DNA of 49,914 bases from Mesorhizobium sp. (GTDB taxonomy: Bacteria; Pseudomonadota; Alphaproteobacteria; Rhizobiales; Rhizobiaceae): assembly GCA_004020315.1 (NCBI GenBank), contig SAQG01000015.1, positions 96,511 to 146,424 on the forward strand, written 5' to 3'. Of the stretch, positions 16,595 to 24,672 are shown piece by piece. The translations under genes and the position numbers were made by a program. How positions within the stretch are numbered: position 1 is the first letter of the stretch; each line of letters opens with the position of its first letter. Below the pieces are notes generated by a model that was not told where the DNA came from, searched no databases, and saw only the letters and a program-made list of their open reading frames with translations.

Positions 16595-17206
16595 TCAAAC
16601 CGGTTTGAACCGGAAATGCCCTGTCTGCCTGAAGGCAAACAAATTGTCCTGTTCTTTGGCGCCGACGCCGATATTGTGAATGACCAGCATTCTCGCCGGC
16701 ACCAAAGTGGAGTGATTGGAAGACACGATGGCGATATGCGACAGATTGCCGGGCAGCATCTCGGTGACAAGATCTCCTGGACGATAATCGGCGGGATCTC
16801 GGCTGACGGGCAAGGCAGCGCCTCGTCGCTCGAAATAGACCGCAAGGTTGGGCACACGGCGGTGGTCGATGTTGCGGTCGGGCGCTCCAATTCTTCGGAT
16901 AGGCGGAGAAATTGGCCCGCATATCCTCATGGACCAATTCTTGCAGATCGAGATCGAAGGCGCGGCGATAAGCGCGGATCACAACGTCCGTGCACACACC
17001 CCGCTCTGGCTCGACATCCCCGCCCGGATAGGCCAGCGCGTATAGGTCGGATCGTAGAGGGTGGTGACGCCGATCTGCTCACGGGCGGCTTCGACCAATT
17101 TGGTGCGCCAATCCGGCGTGATGGGCTTTTGCTGCGCCATGGCAGCCGGCATCGCCAGGCATAAAAGACCAAATTGCAGTGCGGCTCGACGGGTAATCGC
17201 GATCAT
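16595..17206 (-). pseudogene. DUF1287-family exported protein, disrupted by two compensating frameshifts
   Basis: Read leftward, the gene starts at ATG 17206 behind AAAGG, with a signal peptide (LQFGLLCLAMPAAMAQQ). The DUF1287 motif AAREQIGVTTLYDPTY follows. At about 17037 the homology moves to the next frame (LAYPGGDVEPERGVCTDVVIRAYR), consistent with loss of one base. At about 16886 it returns to the original frame (RIGAPDRNIDHRRVPNLAVYF, then DYRPGDLVTEMLPGNLSHIAIVSS). The original frame carries a stop (about 16979) between the two shifts, so no single frame gives the protein. Two compensating one-base errors could be sequencing artefacts, or this may be a recent pseudogene. The function of the family is not established. 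Confidence 0.8.
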
Positions 17207-17381
17207 GCCAAGCCTTTCGGGCATTGCTGGATCCAGGCATTCTTCTGGGCGGATACGCCTTTTTTCGTGCAACGCCACGCAGTCGCGGTCCTGCAGCGGG
17301 AATCGGCATTATGCTAAACAAATGGTTAACCGCAGATGCGGTAGCCTTCTGAAGGACAGTTACAAGCGGAGTTCTGGAGGA

Positions 17382-18569
17382 ATGACGGGCGCAAGGTGGA
17401 AGTTGGCGCAGGCCGCCGCGTTGCTTGGCGCCTTAGTGCTGTCCGGTATTCCCGGCCCTCAAGTGCAAGCCGCTTCGCTCCTCTGCCGCCAGCTTGAAGC
17501 CGATCTCGCCGCCGCATCGCGCGGCGGTGGCGGCAAACCTGCCCTGCTTAGGAAATATGACGACGCGATTGTTCGGCAACGCCACCAGATTTCCAAAGCC
17601 GTCAGCCAGTCCAGCAGCGCCGGCTGCGGCTTTTCGCTGTCTCGCCGCAACGTCAACGCATGTGCGGCACTCGACGCGACCATCGATCGCATGGCCGCCA
17701 ATCTCGACGCCTTGCAGTCCAAGCGCGCTGAGCTCGCCGACGGCGGCTCGCGACACGATCGTGCGCGCATATTGGCCTCGCTCGACGCTAGTGGCTGTCG
17801 CGATGATGCGGTGCCGAGGCTCGCGCCGGTCCGCGAAGCCAATAGTGAAACCGGCGACCAAAATCTGCTCGACCAGCTTTTGGGCAGCGACGCAAGTGAA
17901 CCCAGCGCACCCGACCAACCCGAAGGGCTCGGTCAGCCGCGCGACATCCGCACCATGCTCGATGATCCCGACGACATGGGCCAGCCGCGCGGCGAATTCC
18001 GTACAATGTGCGTACGCACCTGCGACGGCTATTTCTTCCCGATGTCGAATGCCGCCTCGCTGGGCGATTTCGAGCGCGACCAGAAGAACTGCGATTCGAG
18101 TTGCCCCGGCACCGAGATGCATGTGTTTTATACGCGCGGCTTTGGCGACGATTCGGCTGACATGACGTCTTCGGTAACCGGCAGGCCCTACAGCGAACTG
18201 CCGACCGCCTATCTCTACAAGCAACCCGAAACGTCGCGCCCGCCGGCCTGCGGCTGCAACGCTGCACAGAATTTCGAGATCATTGCCGGCAATCCGCCAA
18301 GCCCGGAACAGGCGGAGTCCGATGTAGAGACCACGCCGTTCATTCCGGTGCCTGTCGCCAGACCCGATCCAGGCGCCGACCCCGAGAGTTTGGCCAATAT
18401 CGAAGGCGGGCTCGATCGCGAAGCCATCAAGCGCCTCGCCGTCAAGCCCACGCCGACGACCTTGCCGCCGCCGGAACAGCGCAAGATCAGGGTCGTCGGG
18501 CCAACGTTCCTTCCCGACCCAGCAGCGGCAACAGATCTGCAAGCTCCGGCCCCGAAGGCTGGCCCGTAA
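17382..18569 (+). CDS. DUF2865-domain exported protein
   Basis: The 395-residue protein has a signal peptide (WKLAQAAALLGALVLSGIPGPQVQA). Helical Cys-containing segments follow, then the DUF2865 hallmark FRTMCVRTCDGYFFPMSNAA and NCDSSCPGTEMHVFYTRG, with paired cysteines that probably form disulfides outside the cytoplasm. The C-terminal 100 residues are Pro-rich. The family occurs in Rhizobiales and has no known function. The ATG at 17382 has GGAGG placed very close (TGGAGGA-ATG). The last 83 bp are also the antisense strand of the gltX 3' end. Confidence 0.85.
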   Translation: MTGARWKLAQAAALLGALVLSGIPGPQVQAASLLCRQLEADLAAASRGGGGKPALLRKYDDAIVRQRHQISKAVSQSSSAGCGFSLSRRNVNACAALDATIDRMAANLDALQSKRAELADGGSRHDRARILASLDASGCRDDAVPRLAPVREANSETGDQNLLDQLLGSDASEPSAPDQPEGLGQPRDIRTMLDDPDDMGQPRGEFRTMCVRTCDGYFFPMSNAASLGDFERDQKNCDSSCPGTEMHVFYTRGFGDDSADMTSSVTGRPYSELPTAYLYKQPETSRPPACGCNAAQNFEIIAGNPPSPEQAESDVETTPFIPVPVARPDPGADPESLANIEGGLDREAIKRLAVKPTPTTLPPPEQRKIRVVGPTFLPDPAAATDLQAPAPKAGP

Positions 18570-19860
18570 GCGCCAGCCTGAGCGGCATGAACAGCGCCTT
18601 GCCCTTGCGGCCGGTTGCTTCTCTGATCCTGCCCGTCCACTCCTTCCAGACGGACCCGTTCCAGGGGTCTTCCGGCAAAAGGTCGAACGCCTGGCGAAGG
18701 AAATCGCGGTCGACGTCGGAAAAGTCGGGCTGCTCCTGCGGGCCGTCGAGAAGTGTGCGCCACCAGATTGCGGCATCGGCCAGCCTGTCGAGGTTGCCGC
18801 GCACCGCCAGCCAGAAGGGCTCGGCCTGTTCCCCGGAAATGCCGAGCACGATCAGCCGGTCGCGCGCCTCGGAAAACGGCATATGGTGCAGCAGCGTGCG
18901 GTTGAGCACGAAGAGCTCGTCCGGGTCGAATTTGGCGGCGGATTTCGATGTCGCCGCCGGATCGAAGCGCTCGGCAAGCTCAGCCATCGTCGGCACCGCC
19001 ACGACGTTTTCGGAGGTGCCGACGAGCACGGCCAGCGAAGCGACCGCCATCGGCTCGATGCCGCTCTCTCGCAGGCTCTGGATGGACAGCGCGCCGCTCC
19101 GCTTCGACAGGCCCTCGCCCGATGCGGTGGTCAACAGGTTGTGGTGGCCGAACACCGGCGGCTCGGCACCCAACGCCTGGAATAGGGCGATCTGCACGCC
19201 GGTATTGGTGACGTGGTCGTCGCCACGGATGACATGGCTGACGCCCATGTCGATGTCGTCGACTACCGAGGGCAGAGTATAGAGATAGGTGCCGTCCTCG
19301 CGCATTAGAACCGGGTCGGAAAGCGAGGCAAGGTCGACGGTTTCCTCGCCGCGCACCAGATCGTTCCAGTGGATTTCGGTGCGCTCCGGCTGCAATGGGT
19401 CGCTGGTGAAATTGGGCAGGAGAAAGCGCCAGTGCGGCCGGCGGCCATCGGACTGGTATTCGGCGATCTGCTCAGGCGTCAGCGTCAGCGCTTCGCGGCC
19501 GTAGACCGGCGGCAAGCCGCGCGTGCGGCGCACCTTGCGCCTGAGATCGAGCTCTTCCGGTGTTTCGTAACAAGCATAGAGAAGGCGCGCCGCCTTCAAT
19601 TTCTCCATCGCCGCGTCGTAGATCTCGAAGCGCCGCGACTGGTACTCGGTGGCGTCCGGAAAAATACCCAGCCAATGCAGGTCGTAGAGGATCGCGTCGG
19701 AGAATTCCTGCGTCGAACGGGCGACGTCGGTGTCGTCGAAGCGCTGGATGAAGCGGCCCTTGTTGTTCATGGCGAACAGCCAGTTGAACAGCGCAGTGCG
19801 GGCATTGCCGATATGAATGCGGCCGGTGGGTGATGGGGCGAAACGGACGGTAACTGTCAT
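18487..19860 (-). CDS. gltX: Glutamyl-tRNA synthetase (second, GltX2-like paralogue)
   Basis: This 457-residue class I synthetase charges tRNA with glutamate. The first ATP motif is RFAPSPTGRIHIGNARTAL (HIGN for HIGH), the second is GLSKRSG (KMSKS equivalent), and RGDDHVTNTGVQIALFQALG between them is typical. Alphaproteobacteria usually have two paralogues, one of which supplies Glu-tRNA-Gln for the GatCAB amidotransferase. The HIGN form suggests that one, but this is inference. The start is ATG 19860, since the frame extending to 19956 adds no conserved sequence. The 3' end overlaps the DUF2865 gene by 83 bp, antisense, although the GltX C-terminus looks intact. Confidence 0.92.
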   Translation of the reverse strand: MTVTVRFAPSPTGRIHIGNARTALFNWLFAMNNKGRFIQRFDDTDVARSTQEFSDAILYDLHWLGIFPDATEYQSRRFEIYDAAMEKLKAARLLYACYETPEELDLRRKVRRTRGLPPVYGREALTLTPEQIAEYQSDGRRPHWRFLLPNFTSDPLQPERTEIHWNDLVRGEETVDLASLSDPVLMREDGTYLYTLPSVVDDIDMGVSHVIRGDDHVTNTGVQIALFQALGAEPPVFGHHNLLTTASGEGLSKRSGALSIQSLRESGIEPMAVASLAVLVGTSENVVAVPTMAELAERFDPAATSKSAAKFDPDELFVLNRTLLHHMPFSEARDRLIVLGISGEQAEPFWLAVRGNLDRLADAAIWWRTLLDGPQEQPDFSDVDRDFLRQAFDLLPEDPWNGSVWKEWTGRIREATGRKGKALFMPLRLALTGQPSGPELADLLPLLGREGTLARRP

Positions 19861-19956
19861 GAACGGGGCGTACCGGATGGTTTTGCTGTTGACAAGACAC
19901 GCCCCCGCGCTTGGCCGCAGACATAAAACATGACGAAGGCGATGAAAAGGCGGCAA

Positions 19957-19986
19957 CGCCGCGCGTCCATTAAGATGCGCGCGGCG
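19957..19986 (-). terminator. Possible terminator hairpin between ABC exporter and gltX
   Basis: A 9-bp GC-only stem (CGCCGCGCG at 19957-19965, CGCGCGGCG at 19978-19986) with a 12-base loop lies 10 bp after the stop of the leftward exporter gene. On that strand it is followed by a short CTTTTC, so a terminator is plausible but the T-run is weak. Confidence 0.4.
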
Positions 19987-19996
19987 CTGTAAGTCG

Positions 19997-21802
19997 TCAG
20001 ATCGCCAGCCCCTTGGTCAATTCGAGCGCCTGGCGCTCGAACAGCCGGCGGTAGATGCCGCCTTGCAGCCGGATCAGTTGATCATGCGAGCCCTCCTCGA
20101 CGATGCGGCCGCGATCGAACACCAGAAGCCTGTCCAGCGCCCGCACCGTCGAGAGCCGGTGCGCAATGACCAGCGTCGTGCGGCCGACCATCAACCGCTC
20201 CATCGCCTGCTGGATCAGCACCTCCGATTCCGAATCGAGGCTGGATGTCGCCTCGTCCAGAATGAGAATCCGCGCATCGGCAAGGAAAGCCCGCGCGATC
20301 GCCACCCGCTGGCGCTCGCCGCCCGATAGTTTCACGCCGCGCTCGCCGACCAGCGTGCCATAACCTTTCGGCAGATCGACGATGAAGTCGTGCGCGCTTG
20401 CCAGCCGTGCCGCGTGCTCGATCTCGGCCTGCGTGGCGCTCGGCCTGGCATAGGCGATGTTTTCGGCCAGCGACCGGTGGAACAGGATCGGCTCCTGCTG
20501 AACGATGGCAATCTGCCCGCGTAGCGATGCCTGCGCCACTCCGGCAATATCCTGGCCGTCGATCAGGATCGTTCCCGCGTTCACGTCGTAAAGGCGCTGG
20601 ATCAGCTTGACGAACGTCGTCTTGCCCGAGCCCGAATGGCCGACCAGCCCAACGCGTTCGCCCGGAGCGACGTCCACCGAAAAGTCGCGATAGAGCGGCA
20701 GGCGGTGGCTGCCATAATGGAAGGTGACGTTGTCGAAGCTGATGCGGCCGTCGGTGATACGGATCGGTTTGGCGCCGGGTGCATCCTCGATGCCGAGCGG
20801 CTCGGACTGGAAGTCGACCAGTTCCTCCATGTCGTTGATCGAGCGCTGCAGATTGCGGATATGCGTGCCGATGTCGCGCAAATAGCCCTGCAGCACGAAG
20901 AACGAGGTCAGCACGAAGGCGACGTCGCCGGCGCTCGCCTGCCCCCACGACCACAAAAGCAGCGAAAGTCCGATCACCGCTGTTCTCAGAAGCAGCAGCA
21001 TCGACCCTTGCGTGGTGCCGTTGATGGTGCCGCGCACCCAGGTGCGGCGCGTACGCGCGCGCCATCTTGCGACGACTTTGGCAAGGCGCGTCTCCTCGCG
21101 TTCCTCGGCGCCAAAACCCTTGACCACGGCGTTGCAGCTCACCGCATCGGCTAGCGAACCGCCCAGGCGTGTGTCCCATGCGTTGGCAAGCCTTGCCGCG
21201 GGCGCGACATAGCCAAGCGACAGCAGCGCCGTCACCGCGATGAACAGCACCGAACCTGCGGCAACGACAGCACCCATCAGCGGCCAGAACCAGCCGAGCA
21301 GCAGCGTCGAGCCGACGAGCATGACGACGGACGGCAGCAGAGCGATCAGGATGGTGTCGTTGAGCAGGTCGAGCGCCCACATGCCGCGGGTTATCTTGCG
21401 CACGGTCGATCCGGCGAAGCTGTTGGCGTGCCAGTCGGTGGAGAAGCGCTGGACGCGATGGAAGGCGTCGGCCGCAATGTCCGCCATCATCTTCAGGGTC
21501 AGTTCGACGATGGCCATGAAGGCGAGATTGCGCAGCACGACACCGGCGAGCGCCAGCGCCACCAGCATCGAAAAGGCCGCCATCGCCGCATTCCACGCGA
21601 CATCGTCGGCCGCAGCACTGCTGGCAACAGCGTCGACCAGCCGGCCGGAATAGAGCGGCGTCAGCACGTCGGCCAAGGTCGACAGCAGGAACGTGCCCAT
21701 GATGAGCGAAAGCCGCCACGGCTGACGCCGCCAATGGCTGAGCGTGAAGCCAAGGACGCTGCGAAAAGCGCCGGCGCGCAAATCTATCTGAAAACGAGCC
21801 AT
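19997..21802 (-). CDS. ABC exporter (fused permease and ATPase), MsbA/multidrug type
   Basis: The 601-residue half-transporter has an exporter-type membrane domain of about six segments (residues 1-310). The nucleotide-binding domain follows, with Walker A GHSGSGKT, signature LSGGERQRVAIARA, Walker B ARILILDEATSSLDSE and H-loop LVIAHRLSTV. As a homodimer it would pump lipids, drugs or peptides out of the cytoplasm. The substrate is not readable. I choose the ATG at 21802, because the upstream in-frame start is TTG. Its 5' leader holds a tandem 23-bp hairpin repeat (21862-21907). Confidence 0.9.
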   Translation of the reverse strand: MARFQIDLRAGAFRSVLGFTLSHWRRQPWRLSLIMGTFLLSTLADVLTPLYSGRLVDAVASSAAADDVAWNAAMAAFSMLVALALAGVVLRNLAFMAIVELTLKMMADIAADAFHRVQRFSTDWHANSFAGSTVRKITRGMWALDLLNDTILIALLPSVVMLVGSTLLLGWFWPLMGAVVAAGSVLFIAVTALLSLGYVAPAARLANAWDTRLGGSLADAVSCNAVVKGFGAEEREETRLAKVVARWRARTRRTWVRGTINGTTQGSMLLLLRTAVIGLSLLLWSWGQASAGDVAFVLTSFFVLQGYLRDIGTHIRNLQRSINDMEELVDFQSEPLGIEDAPGAKPIRITDGRISFDNVTFHYGSHRLPLYRDFSVDVAPGERVGLVGHSGSGKTTFVKLIQRLYDVNAGTILIDGQDIAGVAQASLRGQIAIVQQEPILFHRSLAENIAYARPSATQAEIEHAARLASAHDFIVDLPKGYGTLVGERGVKLSGGERQRVAIARAFLADARILILDEATSSLDSESEVLIQQAMERLMVGRTTLVIAHRLSTVRALDRLLVFDRGRIVEEGSHDQLIRLQGGIYRRLFERQALELTKGLAI

Positions 21803-21861
21803 GATGTCATTCGGGCGCAAACGAGCCCGGTCCCGGTAAGGTCGAAAATTGAAAAAACCGC

Positions 21862-21907
21862 GTTGGGCAACTTAGCGCCCAGGGGTTGGGCAACTTAGCG
21901 CCCAGGG
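21862..21907. repeat. Perfect tandem 23-bp repeat, each copy a hairpin
   Basis: Bases 21862-21884 and 21885-21907 are identical 23-mers in direct tandem. Each contains the inverted repeat TGGGC / GCCCA around an 8-base loop, so the pair forms two adjacent hairpins or one larger alternative fold. It lies 60-105 bp upstream of the exporter start codon, in the likely promoter or leader. Confidence 0.9.
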
Positions 21908-22085
21908 AATGCGGAGGTTCGGCACATTTGGCGGCTCGCCCGAACACGGGCGGCGACCGGCATCGACGAACGCCTGTTGTCAGATGGGCTTGGCCATGAA
22001 GGTGAAAACCTTCCGGCGCGCCGTCTGAGACCTAGGCTTCGCGGCTTCGCATAGCGATATCAAATCCTGCCATTCGGTCCTCCCA

Positions 22086-22186
22086 TTAGAGCGACGTGCG
22101 TCCATTCGGACGCACAAAGTGCGCTCTAACTTTGAATCTGCGCATCGTGCTTTCCGAAAATCGATACCGATTTTCGGGCCGATGCG
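22086..22186. repeat. Composite intergenic palindromic element (two nested hairpins)
   Basis: The first hairpin has outer arms TTAGAGC / GCTCTAA (22086-22092, 22123-22129) and inner arms GTGCGTCC / GGACGCAC around ATTC. The second has outer arms CGCATCG / CGATGCG (22141-22147, 22180-22186) and inner arms CCGAAAATCG / CGATTTTCGG around ATAC. The linker CTTTGAATCTG between them belongs to a family of rhizobial intergenic repeats that I recall as common in Mesorhizobium. The copy number in this genome cannot be judged from one window. Confidence 0.75.
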
Positions 22187-22313
22187 AAGGAATCGCGGAG
22201 ACGTTCTTATAGAGATGGCTCAACCCGTCGCCAAGCCAGAGAGCGACCGAAACCGCATCTGGTCCAACCGGTGAGACGATTTTGCAACAATCGCGGGTTG
22301 TACGATTCCTCGC

Positions 22314-22727
22314 TTAGGCTGCCGGAATACGATCGAGCCGCATGTAGCGGCCATCGGTGGAGCGCCTGAAGCCAAGTTTCTCGTAAACCGCGTGGGCATC
22401 GTTGGTCGACAGGCTCCAGTGGGTGACTGTCTTGCAATCCGGATGATCGATAAGCGCCTGGACAAGCCGCGTGCCGATGCCTCGCCCGCGATATTCCGGC
22501 CAGATGATGACGTCGGCCAGATAGGCAAACACCGTGCGGTCGGTGATTGCCCGGCCGAAGCCGACCTGCTTGCCGTCGGAATAGGCGCCGACGCAAAGCG
22601 AATTGGCGAAGGCGCGGCGGTGGAGTTCGTCGCTGCGCCCGCTGCCCCAGTAGCTTGCCATCAACAGGTCGGAGGTCGCCCGAAAGTCGATCCGCGATAT
22701 GTCGAAGCTGATTTCGAAGTCAGGCAT
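22314..22727 (-). CDS. GNAT-family N-acetyltransferase
   Basis: This 137-residue protein has the GNAT fold. The acetyl-CoA pyrophosphate loop is PEYRGRGIGTRLVQAL (Q/R-x-x-G-x-G/A), preceded by the strand AYLADVII and followed by LSTNDAHAVYEKLGFRR, the usual C-terminal helix and strand. The substrate is unknown. I choose ATG 22727 (MPDFEISFD), because the longer frame to 22793 would run into the end of nadE. It follows nadE by 55 bp on the same strand and may be read through from it. Confidence 0.87.
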   Translation of the reverse strand: MPDFEISFDISRIDFRATSDLLMASYWGSGRSDELHRRAFANSLCVGAYSDGKQVGFGRAITDRTVFAYLADVIIWPEYRGRGIGTRLVQALIDHPDCKTVTHWSLSTNDAHAVYEKLGFRRSTDGRYMRLDRIPAA

Positions 22728-22782
22728 GGCTGTCCACTGATGATCCGGCCGCAGCCATTTCACAAGAGCGAGAAACGGCGAT

Positions 22783-24498
22783 TTAGCCGCCATCCCTGAA
22801 CCGGTTGGTGATGGGATAACGGCGGTCGCGGCCGAAATTCTTTTTGGTGATCTTCACGCCGGGCGCTGCCTGCCGGCGCTTGTATTCGGCGACGTAGAGC
22901 AGGTGCTCGACGCGCGTCACCGTTGCCCGGTCGTGGCCTCGGGCAACGATCTCGTCGACACCCATCTCGTTCTCGACCAGACACTCCAATATGTCGTCGA
23001 GCACCGGATAGGGCGGCAGCGAATCCTGATCCGTCTGGTTCTCGCGCAGTTCCGCCGACGGCGCCTTGTCGATGATGTTGTTCGGGATCACCTCGCCGGA
23101 AGGGCCGAGCGCACCCGGCGGCACATGTGTATTGCGCCAGCGCGCCAGCGCATAGACCTGCATCTTGTAGAGGTCCTTGATCGGGTTGAAGCCGCCATTC
23201 ATGTCGCCGTAGAGCGTGGCGTAGCCAACCGACATTTCGCTCTTGTTGCCGGTGGTGACCACCATCGAGCCGAACTTGTTGGAGATCGCCATCAAAATGG
23301 TGCCGCGCGCGCGGCTCTGCAGGTTTTCTTCGGTAATGCCTTCCTTGGTGCCCTCGAAAAGCTGCGTCAGCGTATGCAGGAATCCCTCGACCGGCTCGAA
23401 GATCGGCACGATGTCGTAACGGCAGCCGAGCGCGCGGGCGCAGTCCTCGGCGTCTTTGAGCGAGTCCTTCGAGGTGTAGCGATAAGGCATCATCACGGCG
23501 CGCAGCCGTTCCTCGCCGAGCGCATCGACGGCAAGCGCCGCGCAGATCGCCGAATCGATGCCGCCGGAAAGGCCGAGCACAACGTTCTTGAAGCCGTTCT
23601 TGTTGACGTAGTCGCGCAGGCCCAGCATGCAGGCGCGATAATCGGCCTCCTCCTTTTCCGGGATTTTCGACATCGGTCCTTCGGAGCAGACCCAGCCATC
23701 AGGATCATTTCCCTTTTGCGCGCCTGCGGCGGCGCGGCTTCTCTTCCAGGTGGTGACGTTGACCGTCTCCTCGAACTGGCTCATCTGGAAAGCCAGCGTC
23801 TTGTCAGAACCTATGGCAAACGACGCACCATCGAAGATCAGCTCGTCCTGGCCGCCAAGCTGGTTGGCGTAGATTATCGGCAGTCCGCATTCGATGACCT
23901 GGCGGATGACAACCTGGTGGCGAACGTCGACCTTGCCGCGATAATAAGGCGAGCCGTTCGGCACCAGCAGGATCTCGGCGCCGCTTTCGGCCAGAGTCTC
24001 GCAGATGCCGATGTCGCCCCAAATGTCTTCGCAGATCGGAATTCCCAGGCGAACGCCGCGGAAATTGACCGGTCCCTGGATTTCAGGGCCGGCCTGGAAG
24101 ACGCGCTTCTCGTCGAATTCGCCGTAGTTCGGTAAATCGAGCTTGTAGCGCTCGGCAAGGATCTTGCCGCCATCGGCAAAGACGATCGAATTATGCGTGC
24201 CGCTCTTGCGCTTCAGCGGCGTGCCGATGATGACGCCCGGCCCGCCATCGGCGGTATCGCCAGCGAAATCCTGCGCCGCCCGCTCGCAGGCCTTCAGGAA
24301 GGCCGGCTTCAGTACCAGGTCTTCGGGCGGATACCCGGCGAGGAAAAGCTCGGTGAACAGCACGAGATCAGCGCCCTGGCGAGCGGCATCCGCCCTCGCC
24401 TCGCGCGCCTTGAGGAGATTGCCGGCGACGTCGCCAACTATCGGATTGAGCTGGGCGACGGCGATGCGCAATATGTCGGAAGCGGTGTTGTCGGTCAT
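22783..24498 (-). CDS. nadE: Glutamine-dependent NAD+ synthetase
   Basis: The 571-residue enzyme amidates nicotinate adenine dinucleotide to NAD+. The N-terminal nitrilase-type glutaminase has its triad: Glu in LFTELF (about 48), Lys in ERYKLDLPNY (about 118) and Cys in IPICEDIW (about 154). The C-terminal synthetase has the PP-loop LSGGIDSA (about 311) and FNPIKDLYKMQVYALARW. Length and order fit the two-domain enzyme. I use ATG 24498, because the frame runs on to 24570 into repeat DNA that is not conserved protein. A tandem palindromic array lies 56-154 bp upstream and may regulate it. Confidence 0.95.
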   Translation of the reverse strand: MTDNTASDILRIAVAQLNPIVGDVAGNLLKAREARADAARQGADLVLFTELFLAGYPPEDLVLKPAFLKACERAAQDFAGDTADGGPGVIIGTPLKRKSGTHNSIVFADGGKILAERYKLDLPNYGEFDEKRVFQAGPEIQGPVNFRGVRLGIPICEDIWGDIGICETLAESGAEILLVPNGSPYYRGKVDVRHQVVIRQVIECGLPIIYANQLGGQDELIFDGASFAIGSDKTLAFQMSQFEETVNVTTWKRSRAAAGAQKGNDPDGWVCSEGPMSKIPEKEEADYRACMLGLRDYVNKNGFKNVVLGLSGGIDSAICAALAVDALGEERLRAVMMPYRYTSKDSLKDAEDCARALGCRYDIVPIFEPVEGFLHTLTQLFEGTKEGITEENLQSRARGTILMAISNKFGSMVVTTGNKSEMSVGYATLYGDMNGGFNPIKDLYKMQVYALARWRNTHVPPGALGPSGEVIPNNIIDKAPSAELRENQTDQDSLPPYPVLDDILECLVENEMGVDEIVARGHDRATVTRVEHLLYVAEYKRRQAAPGVKITKKNFGRDRRYPITNRFRDGG

Positions 24499-24553
24499 GC
24501 CTGCTGACTTAGCGTGACAGAATTCGCCGGGCAATGGCGATCGTTTGGACCAC

Positions 24554-24652
24554 TCCAGACCGAATGACACATGTCATTCGTGTCCAGACCGAATGACACA
24601 TGTGATCCGTGTCCAGATCGATCGACATGTCGACGTGTCAGACCGATCGAAC
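24554..24652. promoter_or_regulatory. Tandem palindromic array upstream of nadE
   Basis: Three units of 29, 29 and 26 bp plus a 15-bp partial unit follow each other, each starting TCCAGA or TCAGA and containing a CGA-x-x-GACA core. Units 1 and 2 share their first 21 bases exactly. Unit 1 contains the inverted repeat GAATGACA-CA-TGTCATTC (24562-24579), and unit 3 contains the palindrome CGACATGTCG. The array lies between the stop of the Tag-like gene (24673) and the nadE start (24498), where the nadE promoter is expected. An array of operator sites or a variable-number tandem repeat are the two readings. Confidence 0.7.
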
Positions 24653-24672
24653 CGCCGGATACCGATCATGCC

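Larger units (their letters stand above)
21803..22313. other. 511-bp intergenic region without a gene, repeat-bearing
   Basis: No open frame here resembles a protein. The region separates the leftward exporter gene from the leftward GNAT gene. It holds a tandem duplicated hairpin (21862-21907) and a composite palindromic element (22086-22186). The exporter promoter should lie between them. I could not pick a convincing -35/-10 pair. Confidence 0.7.
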
